A stretch of DNA of 43,229 bases, taken from positions 1 through 43,229 of the forward strand of contig CALBGU010000268.1 of the NCBI GenBank assembly GCA_937893155.1. Direction: 5' to 3'. Made by a program: the position numbers and the translations under genes. The notes under the pieces are model-generated. The model saw nothing but the letters and a program-made list of their open reading frames with translations. It was not told where the DNA came from and did not search any database. The DNA is from an uncultured Treponema sp. (GTDB lineage Bacteria; Spirochaetota; Spirochaetia; Treponematales; Treponemataceae). Below, piece after piece: positions 31,072 to 39,278 of this stretch (positions within the stretch are counted from its first letter, which is position 1; each line of letters starts with the position of its first letter).

Positions 31072-33879
31072 ATGACAGATTTTTACGAGAAAATCACACA
31101 GGCGGCTTCTGACGGAGCAGTTTTGGTAAAAAACGAGGGCGAAACATTGCCGCTTCTCGCTGCGGAGCGCGTCGCGGTTTTCGGTCGCTGCCAAATAGAT
31201 TATTACAAAAGCGGAACCGGCTCGGGCGGCTCGGTTCACGTTCCATTTTCCATCAATTTGATTGACGGATTTGCAAAAATGAAAGAAAACGGCGAGAATG
31301 TCCCTGAAATTGACGCAGAAGTGCTCAAGACGTACCGCGATTGGATTGCAGAAAATCCATTCGACAGCGGAAACGGCGAATGGGCAAGCGAGCCGTGGTT
31401 TCAAAAAGAAATGCCGCTCACTGACGATTTTGTGCGCGCGGCGGCGGCTCGCTCAAGCAAAGCGTTGTTCGTAGTTGGACGCACGGCGGGCGAAGACCAA
31501 GACAACCGCGCCGAAAAAGGCAGCTATTATCTCACCGACGAGGAAATGCACTGCCTCAGTCTTTTGACAGCGCATTTTGAGCGCGTGGCAGTCGTTTTGA
31601 ACGTGCCGAACATCATTGATTTATCGTGGGCAGAAAATCCAGAGTTCAAAAACAAAATTACGGCGGTGATTTTCACGTGGCAGGGCGGAATGACCGGCGG
31701 TTTAGGCGCGGCGCGTGTGCTTTCGGGCGCAGTGAATCCAAGCGGAAGATTGTCGGACACCGTTGCAAAATCGCTCGAAGATTACCCGTCCACGCGCAAT
31801 TTCGGAAGCGAAACCGACGAAATCTATCAAGAAGATATTTTTGTGGGATACCGCTATTTCTCCACGTTTGAGGGCGCGCAAAAATCCGTGCTCTATCCGT
31901 TCGGCTACGGTCTTTCGTACACGACATTTGAGCAAAACGCCGCATTTAGCGAAAAGGACGGCATTTTTACCGTAACGGCAGACGTAAAAAACACGGGCAA
32001 GGCAAAAGGGCGCGATGTCGTTCAGATTTACGCAGAATGTCCGCAAGGCGCATTGGGCAAAGCAAAAAGAGTGCTCTGCGCATTCCAAAAAACGCCCGAA
32101 ATCGAGCCGAACGAAAGCGTTTCGCTCTCAATTTCATTCTCGCAAAACGAAATCGCTTCATTTGACGACAGCGGAAAATCAGGATTCGCACACAGTTACG
32201 TTTTGGAGGCTGGCGATTATCACTTTTTTGCAGGCAAAAACGCGGCGGACGCACCCGAAATTTTCGGCAAAAACGGCGAATTGTTCCGCGTAGAAAAAAC
32301 GATTGCGCTCAAGCAATACTCCGAATGTCTTGCAAGCGAAAAGCCGTTTTCTCGGTTTGCGGCAGGCAAAAAATGCGCTGACGGCTTTTTTGAGCTGTCC
32401 GAAGAAGTTTCCCCCGCGTCAAAAATTTCGATTGCCGAAAAAATGCGCGCTGCTCGCCCCGCAGAAATCGCATTCACGGGCGACAAGGGCATAAAATTCG
32501 CCGACATCGTTTCTGATAAATCCCGCATAAAGCCGTTTGTGGCGCAATTAACCGACACAGAACTTGCCGCGCTCGTCCGCGGAGAAGGAATGATGAGCCG
32601 CAAAGTTGCAACGGGCATTGCAAGCGCGTTCGGCGGGCTTTCGGTGCGCTTGCACGACCATTTTGGAATCCCTGCGGCGGGCTGTTCCGACGGACCTTCG
32701 GGCATTCGGCGCGACAACGGGCTTGAGGCTTCTCTTGTGCCAATCGGAACGCTCCTTGCGTGTACGTGGGACACCGCGCTGGTGGAAGACATCTACGAGG
32801 GCGTGGGAGAGGAAATGGCAGAACGCAATATCGACGTGCTTTTGGGACCGGGGTGCAACATTCACCGCAACGTGCTCAACGGGCGCAATTTCGAGTATTT
32901 CTCGGAAGACCCGCTGCTTTCGGGCAAAATGGCGGCGGCAGTGCTCCGTGGACTTCGCCGAAAAGGCGCAGAAGGCACGATTAAGCATTTCGCGCTCAAC
33001 AATCAAGAAACACACCGACGCACCGAAAATTCAGTTGCTTCCGCGCGCGCAATCCGCGAGATTTATCTGCGTCCGTTTGAAATCGCCGTCAAAGAAGGCG
33101 GTGCAAAATCCATTATGACGAGTTACAACGCGGTCAACGGGCATTGGAGCGCGTCCAATTTTGAACTGTGCACCAAAATCCTTCGCAAAGAATGGGGATT
33201 TTCGGGTATGGTGATGACGGACTGGTGGGCATCAATGAACGATTGCGAAAACGGCGGAAAGCCATCTGTGCGCAATCTGTCGCAGATGGTCAAGGCGCGA
33301 AACGACATCTATATGGTGGTGTCGAACGACACGGCGGAAACAGGCGGCTTCGGCGATGACCTTGAAAGCACGCTCAAAGAAGACAGCACATTCCGCGCCT
33401 ATTTGCAGCAGTGCGTGTGCGATATTTTGGGATTCACCGCAGAAACGCTCGCGGCAAAAAATCCGCTCCGTCCGCTCAAAAACGAAATCCGCATCAAAAA
33501 TCCGCTCAAAACGATTCCCGCAAACGCGAAAATCTATACAATCGGCGAAAAAATCGTGATTGACCAGAATTCAAGCGCGCCGGTGTATTTCTCGGTGCAG
33601 AGTGCGGGCAATTACAACGTTTCGGGCTTTTTCTGCAAAGACGGCGGCGACTCGGTTTCGCAGTCCATTACCAACGTGCTTATCAACGCGCAAAGTTGCG
33701 GCTCGTTCGAGTGCCGAAGCACAGGCGGCAAGTTTATGCAGAGCAATGCGGCGCAGTTGTGGCTTGACGAGGGCGTGTATTCGCTTGCGCTGGAACACAC
33801 AAAAGCGGGCATTACGGTGCGCGATATGGTCGTCTTGTCTGACGGCGCGTCTCCGGTAACCGCAGGATTCTTGTCGTAA
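31072..33879 (+). CDS. Glycoside hydrolase family 3 beta-glucosidase with swapped domain order
   Basis: 935 residues, no signal peptide, so probably cytoplasmic. The order of parts is reversed from the usual GH3: the (alpha/beta)6 sandwich domain comes first (SDGAVLVKNEGETLPLL, residues 15-31), then a fibronectin-III-like domain (VFVGYRYFSTFEGAQKSVLYPFGYGLSYT, then VKNTGKAKGRDVVQIY), and only then the catalytic TIM-like domain with SDGPSGIRRDNG, GPGCNIHRN, KHFALNNQETHR and GMVMTDWWA, where Asp is the nucleophile. A beta-rich tail ends it. Ruminal beta-glucosidases of Ruminococcus and Butyrivibrio have this order. It would hydrolyse imported beta-glucosides. AAGGAG precedes ATG. Confidence 0.92.
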   Translation: MTDFYEKITQAASDGAVLVKNEGETLPLLAAERVAVFGRCQIDYYKSGTGSGGSVHVPFSINLIDGFAKMKENGENVPEIDAEVLKTYRDWIAENPFDSGNGEWASEPWFQKEMPLTDDFVRAAAARSSKALFVVGRTAGEDQDNRAEKGSYYLTDEEMHCLSLLTAHFERVAVVLNVPNIIDLSWAENPEFKNKITAVIFTWQGGMTGGLGAARVLSGAVNPSGRLSDTVAKSLEDYPSTRNFGSETDEIYQEDIFVGYRYFSTFEGAQKSVLYPFGYGLSYTTFEQNAAFSEKDGIFTVTADVKNTGKAKGRDVVQIYAECPQGALGKAKRVLCAFQKTPEIEPNESVSLSISFSQNEIASFDDSGKSGFAHSYVLEAGDYHFFAGKNAADAPEIFGKNGELFRVEKTIALKQYSECLASEKPFSRFAAGKKCADGFFELSEEVSPASKISIAEKMRAARPAEIAFTGDKGIKFADIVSDKSRIKPFVAQLTDTELAALVRGEGMMSRKVATGIASAFGGLSVRLHDHFGIPAAGCSDGPSGIRRDNGLEASLVPIGTLLACTWDTALVEDIYEGVGEEMAERNIDVLLGPGCNIHRNVLNGRNFEYFSEDPLLSGKMAAAVLRGLRRKGAEGTIKHFALNNQETHRRTENSVASARAIREIYLRPFEIAVKEGGAKSIMTSYNAVNGHWSASNFELCTKILRKEWGFSGMVMTDWWASMNDCENGGKPSVRNLSQMVKARNDIYMVVSNDTAETGGFGDDLESTLKEDSTFRAYLQQCVCDILGFTAETLAAKNPLRPLKNEIRIKNPLKTIPANAKIYTIGEKIVIDQNSSAPVYFSVQSAGNYNVSGFFCKDGGDSVSQSITNVLINAQSCGSFECRSTGGKFMQSNAAQLWLDEGVYSLALEHTKAGITVRDMVVLSDGASPVTAGFLS

Positions 33880-33897
33880 TTCCTCCATACATAAAAT

Positions 33898-33953
33898 AAT
33901 CCGAGCGATAACGTTTTTTCTGTTTTGATAAATATTTATCGCTCGGATTTTTC
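33898..33953. terminator. Terminator after the GH3 gene
   Basis: AATCCGAGCGATAA (33898-33911) and TTATCGCTCGGATT (33936-33949) form a perfect 14-bp stem followed by TTTT. Confidence 0.85.
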
Positions 33954-34103
33954 TTTTTTGCCCAAATCAAACTGCGCAGAGCAAAAGATTTCCTCCCGCG
34001 CTTCAAATCGCATTGCGCTAAGCAAAAGATTTTCTCCCGTGCCTTAAACCACATTGCGCCGAACAAAAGATTTCCTCCCGCAAGTCAAAACCGCTTTTGG
34101 AGC
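33954..34103. repeat. Tandem array C, 41-bp period, three full units and one partial
   Basis: CAAAAGATTT(C/T)CTCCCG begins at 33982, 34023 and 34064, exactly 41 bases apart. Between them TCAAAtcGCATTGCGC-like sequence is also shared but drifts; the partial first unit (about 33959-33980) has only this second half. No frame runs through. It lies between the GH3 terminator and the promoter of the VanZ-like gene. Confidence 0.85.
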
Positions 34104-34154
34104 GTTCGGCAAAACGATTTTTGCAAAGACGGCGAAAAATTCCCGTTTTGTACT

Positions 34155-34182
34155 TTTACATAAGAATGATTTTTTGTATACT
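34155..34182 (+). promoter_or_regulatory. Promoter of the VanZ-like gene, predicted leaderless mRNA
   Basis: TTTACA (34155-34160), 16 bases, TATACT (34177-34182) with TG just before the -10, and 7 bases to ATG 34190. Confidence 0.6.
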
Positions 34183-34189
34183 GCAAGAT

Positions 34190-34594
34190 ATGAAGCAAAA
34201 TGCAAATGGGATTTTCCGCCGCATTCCCGCTCTTTTTGTGATGTGCGTAAGCTGGTATTTGTCGTCGCAGGAAAAAGTACCGATGCCTGATTTTGACAAC
34301 TCCGACAAAGCCGTGCATTTTGTGTGTTTTGGCGCGCTCTCGGTGTGCTGGGCACTGTGGTTTTCACAAAAAAGCTGGCGCGAAAAGGCACTGCGCAATG
34401 CCGCACTTTGCACGCTTTTTACGTCGATATACGGCGCAATCGATGAATTTCACCAATCTTTTACGCCCGGACGCTGTGCAGGCGCAGACGATTGGATTGC
34501 CGACACGGCGGGCGCGGTGCTGGGCGCAGTCTTTTGCATTGTTGTTGTAAAAAAATTGATTCCGATTTTTATGAGGAGAACGATAAATGATTGA
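34190..34594 (+). CDS. VanZ-like membrane protein
   Basis: A 134-residue protein with four predicted membrane segments (RIPALFVMCVSWYLS, AVHFVCFGALSVCWALWF, RNAALCTLFTSIYGAIDE, ADTAGAVLGAVFCIVVVK). The motif DKAVHFVCFGALS and YGAIDEFHQSFTPGRCAGADDWIADTAGAVLG are the two conserved VanZ blocks (DKxxHxxxF and DExxQxFxpgR..xxDxxxNxxGxxxG). The function of VanZ is unclear; the founding member gives low-level teicoplanin resistance. I choose ATG 34190 since the -10 ends at 34182; an earlier ATG at 34166 would sit in the promoter. Its last 8 bases overlap the Lrp gene. Confidence 0.8.
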   Translation: MKQNANGIFRRIPALFVMCVSWYLSSQEKVPMPDFDNSDKAVHFVCFGALSVCWALWFSQKSWREKALRNAALCTLFTSIYGAIDEFHQSFTPGRCAGADDWIADTAGAVLGAVFCIVVVKKLIPIFMRRTIND

Positions 34595-35096
34595 AGAGAA
34601 AATTGAGGGCAGCGAGGAGATTTTGAATCTTCTTCGCGACAACGCCCGCCTTTGCGTTGCAGACATCGCCGCAATGACGCGCAAAAGCGAAGAGCAAGTA
34701 AAGACGATTATCCGCTCGCTCGAGGACGACGGCACGATTTTGAAATACGCCGCGATTATCAATCCCGAAAAAGACGGCGCGGCAAAAAAGAAAGTCCGCG
34801 CAGAAATCGAAATCGAAGTAACGCCCGAGCGCGAACACGGTTTTGACGCGCTTGCAGACCGCATTTACCGATTTCCGCAAGTTAAAAGCGTGTATCTGAT
34901 GAGCGGAAGTTATGACCTCAAAGTTATCATCGAGGGCGACACGCTGCAGGACGTGGCTTTTTTCGTGGCGCGCAAACTGTCCACGCTTTCGGGCGTAAGA
35001 AGCACAAAAACGGCATTTATCCTCAAAACATACAAAGAAAACGACGTGCTCTACGTTGAAGAAAAAACCGACAGCCGAGAAGGAGTAACCGCATAA
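34587..35096 (+). CDS. Lrp/AsnC-family transcriptional regulator
   Basis: The protein of 169 residues has an N-terminal winged helix (EILNLLRDNARLCVADIAAMTRKSEEQVKTIIRSLEDDGTILKYAAIIN) and a C-terminal RAM/Lrp ligand domain (IEIEVTPEREHGFDALADRIYRFPQVKSVYLMSGSYDLKVIIEG). AGGAGA lies 7 bases before ATG. The stop overlaps the aminotransferase start as TAATG, so the two are translationally coupled. This pairing is common in Firmicutes and spirochaetes, and suggests the regulator responds to an amino acid made or consumed by the aminotransferase. Confidence 0.9.
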   Translation: MIEEKIEGSEEILNLLRDNARLCVADIAAMTRKSEEQVKTIIRSLEDDGTILKYAAIINPEKDGAAKKKVRAEIEIEVTPEREHGFDALADRIYRFPQVKSVYLMSGSYDLKVIIEGDTLQDVAFFVARKLSTLSGVRSTKTAFILKTYKENDVLYVEEKTDSREGVTA

Positions 35097-36262
35097 TGAA
35101 TAATCGACAAGACCGATTCAGTGCGTCGCTTTTGGACACACCGCCGTCAGGAATCCGCAAATTCTTTGAAATGCTCATCGGGCACGACGATGTGATTTCG
35201 CTTTCGGTGGGTGAACCGGATTTTCCAACACCGTGGCAAATGCGCGAGGAGGCGTTTTATCACCTCGAAAAAGGGCATACAAGCTACACTTCAAACTGGG
35301 GGCTTTTGAGCCTGCGCGAAGAAATTGCGCATTATATGGAGCGCTACAATATGCACTATAATCCCACGAACGAAATCCTCGTTACCGTGGGCGCGAGTGA
35401 AGGCGTGGACGCGGTGCTTCGAGCCATTTTGAATCCATGCGACGAAATCATCGTTTGCCAGCCGTGCTATGTGAATTACACGCCGCTTGCCGCCCTCGCA
35501 GGCGCAAAAGTGGTGGAACTCGATACAAGCGTGAACGGCTTTTATCCCACGGCAGAGCAAATTGAAAAGCTCATCACGCCAAAGACAAAAGCGCTGATGA
35601 TTTGTTCGCCGAACAATCCGACAGGCACGATGATTCCCGCCGACGAGCTAAAAAAAATCGCGCGCGTTCTTATCGAGCATCAGATTTGGTGTATCAGCGA
35701 CGAGATTTACTGCGAACTTGTCTACGACGGCAGCGAGCACATTTCTATCGGCTCTTTCGACGGAATGAAGGATTACGCGATTATCCTCAACGGATTTTCA
35801 AAATCATTTGCAATGACGGGCTGGCGTATCGGCTACATTTGTGCGCCCGCAGACCTTATGGCACAGATTGTCAAATTGCATCAATACAACACGATTTGCG
35901 CTCCGATAATGAGCCAATATGCCGCCGTAGAAGGCTTGCAAAACGGCTGGAACGAAGTGGAGCGTATGCGAATCAGCTACCAACAGCGCAGAAACTATAT
36001 GCTCAAGGCTTTTGAAGATATGAAACTCCCCGTGCCGAACCCGACGGGCGCATTTTATATGTTCCCCGACATCACCTCAACGCATATGACGAGCGAAGAG
36101 TTTGCCACACGGCTTTTTCAAGAATATTCCGTGGCGGTCGTGCCGGGAAGCGTTTTCGGCAAAGGCGGAGAAGGGCATATCCGCTGCTGCTATGCGACGG
36201 CCATTGATAAAATCAAAATCGCGCTCGAGCGCATTGCCGATATGGTAGAAAAAAGCCGATAA
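35096..36262 (+). CDS. Class I/II pyridoxal-phosphate aminotransferase
   Basis: A fold-type I aminotransferase of 388 residues. Visible motifs are SVGEPDFPTPW (substrate Gly loop), TVGASEGVDAVLRA, CSPNNPTGTMI, SDEIYCELVYDG (PLP ring Asp and Tyr), and NGFSKSFAMTGWRIGY, with the PLP-binding Lys. An Arg in GEGHIRCCYA binds the substrate carboxylate. It resembles aspartate/aromatic aminotransferases of the PatA group. The start overlaps the Lrp gene by one base. Confidence 0.93.
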   Translation: MNNRQDRFSASLLDTPPSGIRKFFEMLIGHDDVISLSVGEPDFPTPWQMREEAFYHLEKGHTSYTSNWGLLSLREEIAHYMERYNMHYNPTNEILVTVGASEGVDAVLRAILNPCDEIIVCQPCYVNYTPLAALAGAKVVELDTSVNGFYPTAEQIEKLITPKTKALMICSPNNPTGTMIPADELKKIARVLIEHQIWCISDEIYCELVYDGSEHISIGSFDGMKDYAIILNGFSKSFAMTGWRIGYICAPADLMAQIVKLHQYNTICAPIMSQYAAVEGLQNGWNEVERMRISYQQRRNYMLKAFEDMKLPVPNPTGAFYMFPDITSTHMTSEEFATRLFQEYSVAVVPGSVFGKGGEGHIRCCYATAIDKIKIALERIADMVEKSR

Positions 36263-36288
36263 TCAATAACAGAAACGGAGAAAGAAAA

Positions 36289-37653
36289 ATGGATAGTATT
36301 TTGCCTATAGTTGCGTCAGCAGTTATTATTTTTGCTGTCCTTGCAATTATTCTTATCATTTCGGGAAAAAAAGGAGGCAGCAGCGGAGGCGAACGCGGCG
36401 GCAAAAAACAGCAGGGGCGGGCCGTGATTATCCGCGATGCAACGCGAAAACTCTCGGCAGACCCGCATAATCCCGCAGGACTCATTCCTTTGGGCGATTT
36501 ATATTTTAAGGAACAAAACTGGGAAAAAGCCGCGCCGCTTTACGAAACGATGTTTACGATTGCCGCCGCTCACCGCGAGATTGACCCGTTTCAAGCATCT
36601 TTGCGTCAAGGCATTTGCGCGCTCAAACTCGGCAAACTTGACGACGCATTCAAAGGCTTGCAGGCGGCTCTCAAGATTTCGGCAGACAACATCGATGTAA
36701 ATCGCTATTTGGGCGAGGCATATTTCAAGAAAGGCGAGTTCGACAAGGTTATCCCTCTTTTGAAAAAAGTGCTGATTTTGAATCCAGAAGAATCAAGCGC
36801 ATATTCTATGCTCGGCGCTTCGTACTACAAAGCGAAGCATTACCGCGATTCGCTCCCGTACTTAAAGCGCGCGGTGGACGCAAATCCAGAAGACAAAGAA
36901 TCGCTGTTTAATATGGCAGACGCAATGCAGGAATCGGGCATGGCAGATAAAGCAATGAAGATTTTTCTGCATATGCGCCCGGACCCCGTGTATGGAGCAA
37001 AAAGCTGTCTTGCCGTCGGTATGTATCACGCAAAGAACAACCAGAACGATAAGGCAATACTCGATTTTGAAATCGGTTTGAAGCACGAAAACGCCCCGCA
37101 GGAAACCGTTTTGGAACTGCGCTACCGCCTTGCACAAGCCTGTTTTGCACAAAACCAAATCGGCAAGGGTATTCAGCAGCTAAAGCAGATTCAGCTCGTC
37201 AATCCGACGTACAAAGACATCGTATCTCTTTTGGGACGCTATCAGGAATTGAGCCAGAACTCAAACTTGAACATCTACCTTTCTGCAGGCTCAAGCGATT
37301 ACGTTGCATTGTGCCGCAAAATTGCCGCCGTGTTCTACAAACGGGCGCAGATAAAAATCCAGGATATTTCCGTAAACCCAGAATACGTTGAGATTACGGC
37401 AATCGTGGAAAATGCCAAATGGGAAGACACCGAATTGTTCCGATTTTACCGAACAAGCGGTTCTGTGGGCGAATTGTATGTGCGCGACTTCCATTCCAAA
37501 GTGCGCGACAGCAAGGTCGATAAAGGCGTGTGCTTTATCGCAGGCATCTACACCGAAGAAGCCCTGCGCTATGCCGAAGGTCGCCCGATTGACCTCGTGG
37601 ATAAATCAAATCTCACGCGCATCTTAAAACAAATCGATATGGTGAACGCCTAA
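36289..37653 (+). CDS. Membrane-anchored TPR protein
   Basis: Of 454 residues, the first 25 form one membrane segment (ILPIVASAVIIFAVLAIILIISG), then a Gly/Lys-rich hinge and at least six tetratricopeptide repeats between about 45 and 320 (for example DVNRYLGEAYFKKGEFDKVIPLLKK and AYSMLGASYYKAKHYRDSLPYLKRA). The last 130 residues form an alpha/beta domain I do not recognise (restriction-endonuclease-like folds are one possibility; the DISVNPEYVEITAI...RFYRTSGSVGELYVRDFHSKV stretch recalls that). CGGAGAAAG precedes ATG. A role as an assembly platform at the inner membrane is inferred. Confidence 0.8.
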   Translation: MDSILPIVASAVIIFAVLAIILIISGKKGGSSGGERGGKKQQGRAVIIRDATRKLSADPHNPAGLIPLGDLYFKEQNWEKAAPLYETMFTIAAAHREIDPFQASLRQGICALKLGKLDDAFKGLQAALKISADNIDVNRYLGEAYFKKGEFDKVIPLLKKVLILNPEESSAYSMLGASYYKAKHYRDSLPYLKRAVDANPEDKESLFNMADAMQESGMADKAMKIFLHMRPDPVYGAKSCLAVGMYHAKNNQNDKAILDFEIGLKHENAPQETVLELRYRLAQACFAQNQIGKGIQQLKQIQLVNPTYKDIVSLLGRYQELSQNSNLNIYLSAGSSDYVALCRKIAAVFYKRAQIKIQDISVNPEYVEITAIVENAKWEDTELFRFYRTSGSVGELYVRDFHSKVRDSKVDKGVCFIAGIYTEEALRYAEGRPIDLVDKSNLTRILKQIDMVNA

Positions 37654-37661
37654 AACAAAAA

Positions 37662-37692
37662 AGGAAGTCTTTTTTCAAGGCTTCCTTTTTTA
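37662..37692. terminator. Terminator after the TPR gene
   Basis: AAAAGGAAG (37660-37668) pairs with CTTCCTTTTT (37680-37689), both sides extended by A- and T-runs. Confidence 0.8.
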
Positions 37693-37752
37693 TTGTTCAT
37701 CGTTTTTTGTTGTCATGATAATGACACAGGCACAACCTGTTCTACAAAAACC

Positions 37753-38067
37753 TTATTTCTTATCGCTAATGCCGAATTCCTTCCATTTTGCCTGATTGAG
37801 CGCAAGTTTTACGCGCTTTTTCGCGTCGTTCATCTGCTTCACGAGGTCAGCCGCCTTTGTGTTAAGCTGCTCCGTCAGCTCTTTGAGCTGGCTTTTGAGC
37901 TTTTCCTGCTCGGTGTCCATCTGCTGCATTTCCTGCGCCACCGCGTCAATGCTGTCCGCCGCCGCCGCCGTGAGCGACACGCCCGCAAGTTCCTCGCTGT
38001 GAGCGCGAATGCCCGCCGACATCAGCCGCGCGTCGTTGATTTTCTGCGCAAAAGAATTTTTGGTCAT
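37753..38067 (-). CDS. Small coiled-coil protein of unknown function
   Basis: 104 residues, nearly all helical: two helices with heptads around MQQMDTEQEKLKSQLKELTEQLN and VKQMNDAKKRVKLALNQAKWKEFGI, then the basic end SDKK. There is no signal peptide or membrane segment. AAGGGG lies 6 bases before ATG. It has its own promoter (38125-38153) with array D directly upstream, the same arrangement as the 214-residue helical gene at 8125. I do not recognise the family, but similar short helical proteins ending in a W/xxFGIxDK-like motif occur in treponemes and Bacteroidota as far as I recall. Confidence 0.7.
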   Translation of the reverse strand: MTKNSFAQKINDARLMSAGIRAHSEELAGVSLTAAAADSIDAVAQEMQQMDTEQEKLKSQLKELTEQLNTKAADLVKQMNDAKKRVKLALNQAKWKEFGISDKK

Positions 38068-38124
38068 ATAAAACCCCTTAAAAAATAATATTTCAAAAAA
38101 GCAACTGCTTCTTTTTCACTCAAT

Positions 38125-38153
38125 ACTATACATATCTATCTCAAAAAAATCAA
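38125..38153 (-). promoter_or_regulatory. Promoter of the small coiled-coil gene
   Basis: On the minus strand TTGATT (38148-38153), 17 bases, TATAGT (38125-38130). Array D begins 8 bases upstream of the -35. Confidence 0.6.
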
Positions 38154-38160
38154 TATATAA

Positions 38161-38391
38161 CTCATTTGAATCAAAAACAATGTTGTTTAGATAAAAAATA
38201 ACGTCATTTAGAAGAAAACCAATGTTGTTTGAAAGAAAAACAACGTCATTTGAAAGAAAAACAACGTCATTTATTTCTTAAACAACGTGCTTTATAACAT
38301 AAACCACATCGTTTTTTTATTGAACAACGTTGTTTTCTTCGTAAACCACATTGTTTGAAACAGAAAGTACGTCATTTTTTGCAAAAAACAC
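38161..38391. repeat. Tandem array D, 21-bp period, about 11 units
   Basis: The core (A/C)ACGTCATTT or (A)ATGTTGTTT recurs with its fourth base at 38182, 38203, 38224, 38245, 38266, 38287, 38308, 38329, 38350 and 38371, every step exactly 21, with a further copy at 38161. The second half of each unit (GAAAGAAAAAC in the best copies) varies. Two of the central units are identical for 20 bases, which shows recent duplication. 21 bp is two helical turns; although 21 is divisible by 3, stop codons close every long frame. Confidence 0.9.
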
Positions 38392-38441
38392 AAAAAAAAC
38401 GGCGCAGGAGATTTTCCTTTCGCCGCCTTTTATGTTGTTTC

Positions 38442-38472
38442 TGTCATTGTCGTACTTGATACGGCAATCTAT
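38442..38472. repeat. Dispersed palindromic element, degenerate copy
   Basis: TGTCATTGTCGTACTTGATA then CGGCAATCTAT matches the element at 41132-41162 in order and spacing (CTTGA centre, AATCTAT end). Confidence 0.7.
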
Positions 38473-38538
38473 CATCAATCTCTGTTGAAACAAGGAGCTT
38501 TAAGCCCCTTGCTGCCTTTTGCATTGACGAAAAAAGAT

Positions 38539-39165
38539 TTACTCTGAAATCACCTCTTCCTCGACTGCGCTTTCTTCCGCGTCCGCTGTTTCAGAAAGTG
38601 GCGCATCTTCCTCAGGAACCATTGCGTCGCCTGCATTTTTTCGGAGCATTTGTGCAATCGCCGCAATTTTCTTTGTTTTTATCGGATAATGCCCTGTTTC
38701 AACATATTTAACTTCCCATTTCGGCTCTTTTGCGCTTCCCATATTCACGAGCCTTGAGCGATACGTAATCAAACTGTACACTGTATCACCCTCATCAACA
38801 CTCCGCTGAAACACAATGCCGTTGTTTTTGTCTTCCACTAAGACTTTGCGCAAAACAATCGGAAAGGAAGATTCAGAAATCAACATATCCAGTTTATCCG
38901 CGATGTCATTCAAATCTTTTTCGCCCAAGAAAATAAGCCACGGAATAACGGAAGAATCTTCATCGTCTTCCACGATACTAAGAGCGAACGGGTGTGCTTC
39001 GCTGTTCGTGGAATACAAATACAAGTCGGCTTCATCTCCAAGCATTTTCACTTCGAGATTCGTGTACCCAATCCCAGCGTCCTGCTCGTCATAGACAATT
39101 TCTGATGTAGACGAACAGCCAGCGATGATAATTGCCGCCGCAATTATCGCAATAATCTTCTTCAT
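38539..39165 (-). CDS. Lipoprotein of unknown function
   Basis: Start at ATG 39165, after AGGAGG; the longer frame to 39243 would run through the promoter. The 208-residue product has MKKIIAIIAAAIIIAGC, a signal peptide ending in a lipobox, so Cys17 is lipidated. The mature part is mixed alpha/beta with no motif I know; an acidic tail (EEDAPLSETADAEESAVEEEV) closes it. Its promoter includes a run of eight G, so expression may vary by slippage. Surface exposure is possible but not shown. Confidence 0.8.
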   Translation of the reverse strand: MKKIIAIIAAAIIIAGCSSTSEIVYDEQDAGIGYTNLEVKMLGDEADLYLYSTNSEAHPFALSIVEDDEDSSVIPWLIFLGEKDLNDIADKLDMLISESSFPIVLRKVLVEDKNNGIVFQRSVDEGDTVYSLITYRSRLVNMGSAKEPKWEVKYVETGHYPIKTKKIAAIAQMLRKNAGDAMVPEEDAPLSETADAEESAVEEEVISE

Positions 39166-39203
39166 AAGATTCCTCCTATAATGGTGTATAATAATGTAAA
39201 TGA

Positions 39204-39231
39204 AGTTTACCCCCCCCGACACTTTTGTCAA
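39204..39231 (-). promoter_or_regulatory. Lipoprotein promoter with a G8 tract in the spacer
   Basis: On the minus strand TTGACA (39226-39231), 16 bases, TAAACT (39204-39209). The spacer contains eight consecutive G (plus-strand C 39210-39217) touching the -10. Changes in tract length would change the -35/-10 spacing. Confidence 0.55.
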
Positions 39232-39278
39232 TATCTTTAGCACTTTTTTTCATTTCTCTATAAAAAGTGTTTGCATAC

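Noticed and set aside
30546..31404. Overlapping open frames in the tex-GH3 gap
   Set aside because: Low-complexity Lys/Asn or Phe-rich translations of A-rich sequence, overlapping real genes at both ends.
36289..36370. Signal peptide on the TPR protein
   Set aside because: The hydrophobic segment is long and has no cleavage motif, so a membrane anchor is more likely.
38161..38391. Array D as a repeat-protein gene because 21 is divisible by 3
   Set aside because: Stop codons interrupt the frames and indels of codon sense are not conserved; the gene next to it reads away from it.
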